8,270 nt of DNA from Chloroflexota bacterium (GTDB taxonomy: Bacteria; Chloroflexota; Anaerolineae; Anaerolineales; Anaerolineaceae). Of the stretch, positions 5,453 to 8,270 are shown piece after piece. Under the pieces are notes generated by a model. That model saw only the letters and a list, made by a program, of their open reading frames with translations, was not told the origin of the DNA and ran no database searches. The position numbers and the translations under genes were made by a program. How positions within the stretch are numbered: the stretch's first letter is position 1; every line of letters starts with the position of its first letter. Where the stretch lies: assembly GCA_029777225.1 (NCBI GenBank), contig JAKOSR010000183.1, positions 1 to 8,270 of the forward strand, written 5' to 3'.

Positions 5453-6343
5453 ATGATTTTGGTCACAGGTGGCACCGGTTTTATCGGCGGCGAGTTGGTT
5501 AAGCAGCTCCAGGCAGAAGGCAAACCTTACCGGTTACTACTCAACCCTAATGTTGGACAGGGCACCATTCCCAAAGGTTTTGACGTCAATTTGGCCATCA
5601 GTTCGTTGAAGGATGTTCGCGGCCTACGGGCTGCCATGCAAGGTGTGGATACCATCTACCACCTGGCAGGGGTGGAGCGTTACGGAGCTCAGGCCCAGCT
5701 GGAAGAGCTGGAAGTGGTGGGTATTGAAACACTCACGCAGGCAGCCAGGGAGGCGCACATCCAACGCTTTGTTTACCTCAGCTACCTCCGCGCTGACCGC
5801 GCTTCCGCTTATCGGCTGATGCAGGCCAAGGGTATCGCTGAGCATGTAATTCGTAATTCCGGCATTCCGTACACCATTTTTCGGACCAGCCTGATCTTTG
5901 GAAAGGGCGACAATTTCACGCAGAACCTGGCGCGGCTAATCCGGATTTCGCCTGGCATTGTGCTCATCCCTGGGAAAGGCAGCACCTTGTTCCAGCCATT
6001 GTGGATAGGCGACCTGGTAACGTGCATGATTTGGGTCCTGGAAATGCCGGAAATGGTGAACCAGGTGGTTGAAATTGGTGGACCGGAACATTTGAGTTTC
6101 CTTGAGATTCTGCAGGAAATCATGGCAGTAACAGGCAAAAAACGGAAATTCGTGGAATTCAATCCTGCCCAGCTCAATTGGCTGACCCAGCTCCTCGAAT
6201 CAATGGTGAAGGGTTTTCCGACATCTGTCTTTTGGATGGATTACCTTGCTGAAGACCATGTCTGTGACCTGGACAGCATTCCCCGTAAATTTGGCATCAA
6301 CCCAGCCCGATTCCATAAGAAGCTGGACTATCTTATAAACTAA
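5453..6343 (+). CDS. Atypical NAD(P)-binding SDR, NDUFA9/epimerase-like (296 aa)
   Basis: This is an extended/atypical short-chain dehydrogenase/reductase. A Rossmann fold opens at residue 2 with the nucleotide-binding motif GGTGFIG (6-12), followed by DTIYHLAG (66-73), RFVYLSYL (105-112), a YTIFRTSLIFGKGDNF stretch (140-155) and VVEIGGPEHLSFLEIL (205-220). These are typical of the NDUFA9-like and nucleoside-diphosphate-sugar epimerase branch. The catalytic YxxxK site is unusual: Tyr120 is followed at +4 by Gln124, and the nearest lysine is Lys126 at +6. The protein may bind a nucleotide without classical SDR catalysis, or use Lys126. The length is normal, and it is predicted to be cytoplasmic. 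The start is set by the TATAAT six bases upstream and by GGTGFIG lying so close to Met1; the mRNA is probably leaderless. The GH57 gene follows after 15 bp. The substrate cannot be named. Confidence 0.9.
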   Translation: MILVTGGTGFIGGELVKQLQAEGKPYRLLLNPNVGQGTIPKGFDVNLAISSLKDVRGLRAAMQGVDTIYHLAGVERYGAQAQLEELEVVGIETLTQAAREAHIQRFVYLSYLRADRASAYRLMQAKGIAEHVIRNSGIPYTIFRTSLIFGKGDNFTQNLARLIRISPGIVLIPGKGSTLFQPLWIGDLVTCMIWVLEMPEMVNQVVEIGGPEHLSFLEILQEIMAVTGKKRKFVEFNPAQLNWLTQLLESMVKGFPTSVFWMDYLAEDHVCDLDSIPRKFGINPARFHKKLDYLIN

Positions 6344-6358
6344 CCTAATCGAGAGACC

Positions 6359-7747
6359 ATGAACCTTTGCATCCACGGACATTTTTATCAACCCCCACGT
6401 GAAGACCCCATTTCAAACTATATCCCCGATGAAATTGGCGCCGAACCTTTCCATAACTGGAATGAGCGCATCCTGAACGAGTGTTACGCGCCAAATGCCC
6501 GGGCTGGAAACTTTGGCCGCATCAGTTTCAATGTTGGCCCAACGCTTTTTCGCTGGATGGCCGAATTCGCGCCTGATGTCACAAGTATGATTATTGAGCA
6601 GGAAAAAGCTAATTTTGAGCGCTATGGCACTGGCAACGGCATGGCACAAGGATACAACCACGTTATTTTGCCGCTGGCGACCTACCAGGACAAAGTCACG
6701 CAAATCCGATGGGGGATTGGCGACTTCATTTTCCGCTTTGGCCACACCCCGGAAGGATTTTGGCTGCCAGAGACCGCGGTGGATAACAAGACATTGCAGG
6801 TCCTTTCTGACCAGGGGATCAAATTCACCATTCTTGCTCCATGGCAGGTAACTGCCTCGCAGGATGAACTTGGTCCGTATCGCGTGGATTTGGGAGAAAA
6901 CCATGAACCCATCATAGCGTTCACGTACGACCGCGAATTAAGCACCCGCATCAGCTTCATCCCGGAAGCCACCCGCAATGGAGACGCGTTCCTCGCTGAA
7001 ATCGTCCGGACGCACAACCATAACCCGGACCGTCTGACGACCATGGCGAGTGATGGTGAACTGTATGGGCACCATCAACATTTCCGCGACTACTTCCTGA
7101 CCTATTTGCTCACAGAAGGAGCAGCCAAATACGGCGTGGATTGGACTTATCCAGGCCGATGGATCAAGGAGCACGACATTCCGCATACTGCAAGCTTAAA
7201 TGAACGCACCTCCTGGTCGTGTTTGCATGGGGTGACACGTTGGGAGGATGAGTGTGGTTGCGCGCCGGGGGCGGATTGGAAAAAGCCCTTGCGCCTGGCA
7301 TTCAACCAAATCGCGGAATGGGTTGACCAGATCTTCCTGGATGTGACCTCCACGTTATTCCCCGACCCCTGGGAGCTGCGTCACCGCTATATTGATGTGT
7401 TAACCGGGAAAATGACGACGGAAGCGCTCTGCCTGGAGCTCGCCAACGGGAGTTGGCAGCCGGGGCAAATACGGCGCGTGGAAACACTCTTACACGCGCA
7501 ATATGCACGCCAAAGGATGTTCACGTCGTGCGGTTTCTACTTTGATGAATTTCATCGGATTGAGCCGCAGAACAACATCGCTTACGCGGCCAACGCGGTT
7601 TGGTTAGCCCAATCCGCGACCGGATTGGACATCAGCCCTGCAATTTTGGATTTGCTCCGCCAGGTAAAAAGCAAAAAAACAGGTCTGAGAGGGGATGTGG
7701 TTTTCTCTCAGACCTTGATGCGAACCAGAGAAGAAAAACTGGCCTAA
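6359..7747 (+). CDS. Glycoside hydrolase family 57 protein with DUF3536-type C-terminus (462 aa)
   Basis: GH57 enzymes act on alpha-glucans (amylase, 4-alpha-glucanotransferase, branching enzyme and alpha-galactosidase types). The opening IHGHFYQPPRED (5-16) is the classic GH57 N-terminal motif. GFWLPETAVD (133-142) carries the expected nucleophile Glu138, and MASDGELYGHH (229-239) the expected acid/base Asp232, so the active site looks intact. The C-terminal half matches DUF3536: TSWSCLHGVTRWEDECGC (284-301), then RMFTSCGFYFDEFHRIEP (386-403). From memory, GH57/DUF3536 proteins are often much longer (around 800 aa), so this is a short version. The substrate is unknown, and there is no signal peptide, so the enzyme is probably cytoplasmic. 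The gene lies 15 bp after the SDR gene with a weak GAGAG ribosome binding site. Its stop codon overlaps that of the converging gene, and codons 441-453 double as the hairpin of that gene's terminator. Confidence 0.93.
   Translation: MNLCIHGHFYQPPREDPISNYIPDEIGAEPFHNWNERILNECYAPNARAGNFGRISFNVGPTLFRWMAEFAPDVTSMIIEQEKANFERYGTGNGMAQGYNHVILPLATYQDKVTQIRWGIGDFIFRFGHTPEGFWLPETAVDNKTLQVLSDQGIKFTILAPWQVTASQDELGPYRVDLGENHEPIIAFTYDRELSTRISFIPEATRNGDAFLAEIVRTHNHNPDRLTTMASDGELYGHHQHFRDYFLTYLLTEGAAKYGVDWTYPGRWIKEHDIPHTASLNERTSWSCLHGVTRWEDECGCAPGADWKKPLRLAFNQIAEWVDQIFLDVTSTLFPDPWELRHRYIDVLTGKMTTEALCLELANGSWQPGQIRRVETLLHAQYARQRMFTSCGFYFDEFHRIEPQNNIAYAANAVWLAQSATGLDISPAILDLLRQVKSKKTGLRGDVVFSQTLMRTREEKLA
7671..7715 (-). 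terminator. Rho-independent terminator of the right-edge gene, inside the GH57 coding sequence
   Basis: A perfect 11-bp stem (7681-7691 with 7705-7715; arm AGGTCTGAGAG) encloses a 13-nt loop. On the minus strand it is followed by GTTTTTTTGCTTTTT (7680-7666), a textbook U-tract. The hairpin begins 28 bp after the TAG of the minus-strand gene. On the plus strand no T-run follows, so it should act only on leftward transcription. It lies wholly within codons of the GH57 gene. Confidence 0.85.
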
Positions 7748-8270
7748 ACCAGGTTGCTTAACAGCTTGTCGAGTTGGTAATCTGAGGCCAGGTAGGCTTT
7801 TTCAAGATTTTTAAAGACTCCACGGGTCAGGAAAACCTTCTCAATGAGTCCAGTCCGGGCTTCCACGCTTTGTGGTTGGGCACTTAATAACAACAGCGTG
7901 CCGGCCTGTTCGTAAACCTGCATTTCTTCAAATTTCTCTTTGCTGAACCAGCGAATGTTGTTGCTGGTATTTATGTCCAGGTAGTCCTGGAAAGCGGGAT
8001 CCTTAAGCCATTCCTGCACCAGTACTCCAGCGGATTTTGGAGCTGAGTCGAAAATCCAATCCAGGTGGACCATCATCCATTTGATGGCCTGGGATTGTTT
8101 GTAGGCTTCAAAATCACTGTAACCTAGCGTTTTGAGCGTCGACTCAACCAGATTGCCAATGGCAACTTCGTCCAAAAGTTGCCGGTTGGCTTTCACTGCT
8201 TCAGGCTGGGTATTGGGACCGACGAGGTTGGAGAGCAAAGCCCAAATGAGCAGGACAAATCTCTTTCGGG
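7744..8270 (-). CDS. Hypothetical helical protein, C-terminal part (cut by right window edge)
   Basis: The frame is open from the TAG at 7746-7744 to the window edge, about 174 codons. A TTG at 8238 could be called a start but is unlikely: the frame continues upstream as RKRFVLLIWA and no ribosome binding site precedes the TTG. The region RFVLLIWALLSNLVG is hydrophobic enough to be a buried or membrane helix. The rest is predicted mostly helical (LLDEVAIGNLVESTLKTLG, WMMVHLDWIF, RWFSKEKFEEMQVYEQ, SDYQLDKLLSNLV). The NIRWFSKEKFEE...YQLDKLL pattern reminds me of the helical C-terminal domain of large GH13 alpha-amylase-like proteins in Anaerolineae, which would fit the GH57 neighbour. That is recollection, not proof. 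The gene converges on the GH57 gene with a 4-bp overlap and ends at a strong terminator. Confidence 0.75.
   Translation of the reverse strand, partial: RKRFVLLIWALLSNLVGPNTQPEAVKANRQLLDEVAIGNLVESTLKTLGYSDFEAYKQSQAIKWMMVHLDWIFDSAPKSAGVLVQEWLKDPAFQDYLDINTSNNIRWFSKEKFEEMQVYEQAGTLLLLSAQPQSVEARTGLIEKVFLTRGVFKNLEKAYLASDYQLDKLLSNLV

Noticed and set aside
8236..8238. TTG at 8238 as the start of the right-edge gene
   Set aside because: The frame is open upstream to the window edge, no ribosome binding site precedes the TTG, and it would split a continuous hydrophobic segment.
1..8270. Search for CRISPR repeats, insertion sequence ends, tRNA or rRNA, attachment sites and phage genes
   Set aside because: By eye I found no spaced direct repeats, transposase motifs, cloverleaf-like sequences or rRNA signatures.

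Overview
The window reads as chromosomal DNA of an uncultured-type bacterium, most likely Chloroflexota, class Anaerolineae. This is an inference from gene content: an FtsZ with a short linker and a DVPAFLRRR tail outside any division cluster, a GH57/DUF3536 enzyme beside an NDUFA9-like SDR, and several proteins of a style I associate with that class. No mobile element, CRISPR array, tRNA or rRNA is visible.

Layout. (1) 1-1831, minus strand: a two-gene unit, a 527-aa protein of unknown function followed 9 bp later by a protein cut by the left edge. (2) 1832-2339: a gene-poor gap of about 500 bp holding the minus-strand promoter for the 527-aa gene, a well-formed plus-strand promoter paired with a terminator-like hairpin (candidate small RNA of about 135 nt), and the terminator of the next operon. 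(3) 2340-5363, minus strand: a compact four-gene operon. In transcription order it encodes a 424-aa TIM-barrel-like protein, FtsZ, a 72-aa protein whose ribosome binding site overlaps the ftsZ stop codon, and a 95-aa protein with one C-terminal membrane helix. It ends at a strong hairpin at 2293-2319. (4) 5364-5452: an 89-bp divergent promoter region. (5) 5453-7747, plus strand: an NAD(P)-binding SDR and a GH57/DUF3536 enzyme, 15 bp apart; the first gene has a perfect TATAAT six bases before its ATG and no ribosome binding site, so it is probably translated from a leaderless mRNA. (6) 7744-8270, minus strand: the C-terminal part of a helical protein cut by the right edge. It converges on the GH57 gene with overlapping stop codons, and its intrinsic terminator lies inside the GH57 coding sequence.

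Most notable is the ftsZ operon. FtsZ keeps its GTP-binding motifs and C-terminal peptide, but its T7 catalytic loop reads NVDFSHI, with histidine at the position of the second catalytic aspartate (E. coli Asp212). It is co-transcribed with a tail-anchored small membrane protein and a second small protein, with no ftsA or other dcw gene beside it. This could be a lineage-specific FtsZ module with its own membrane partner. The plus-strand pair points to carbohydrate (alpha-glucan type) metabolism.
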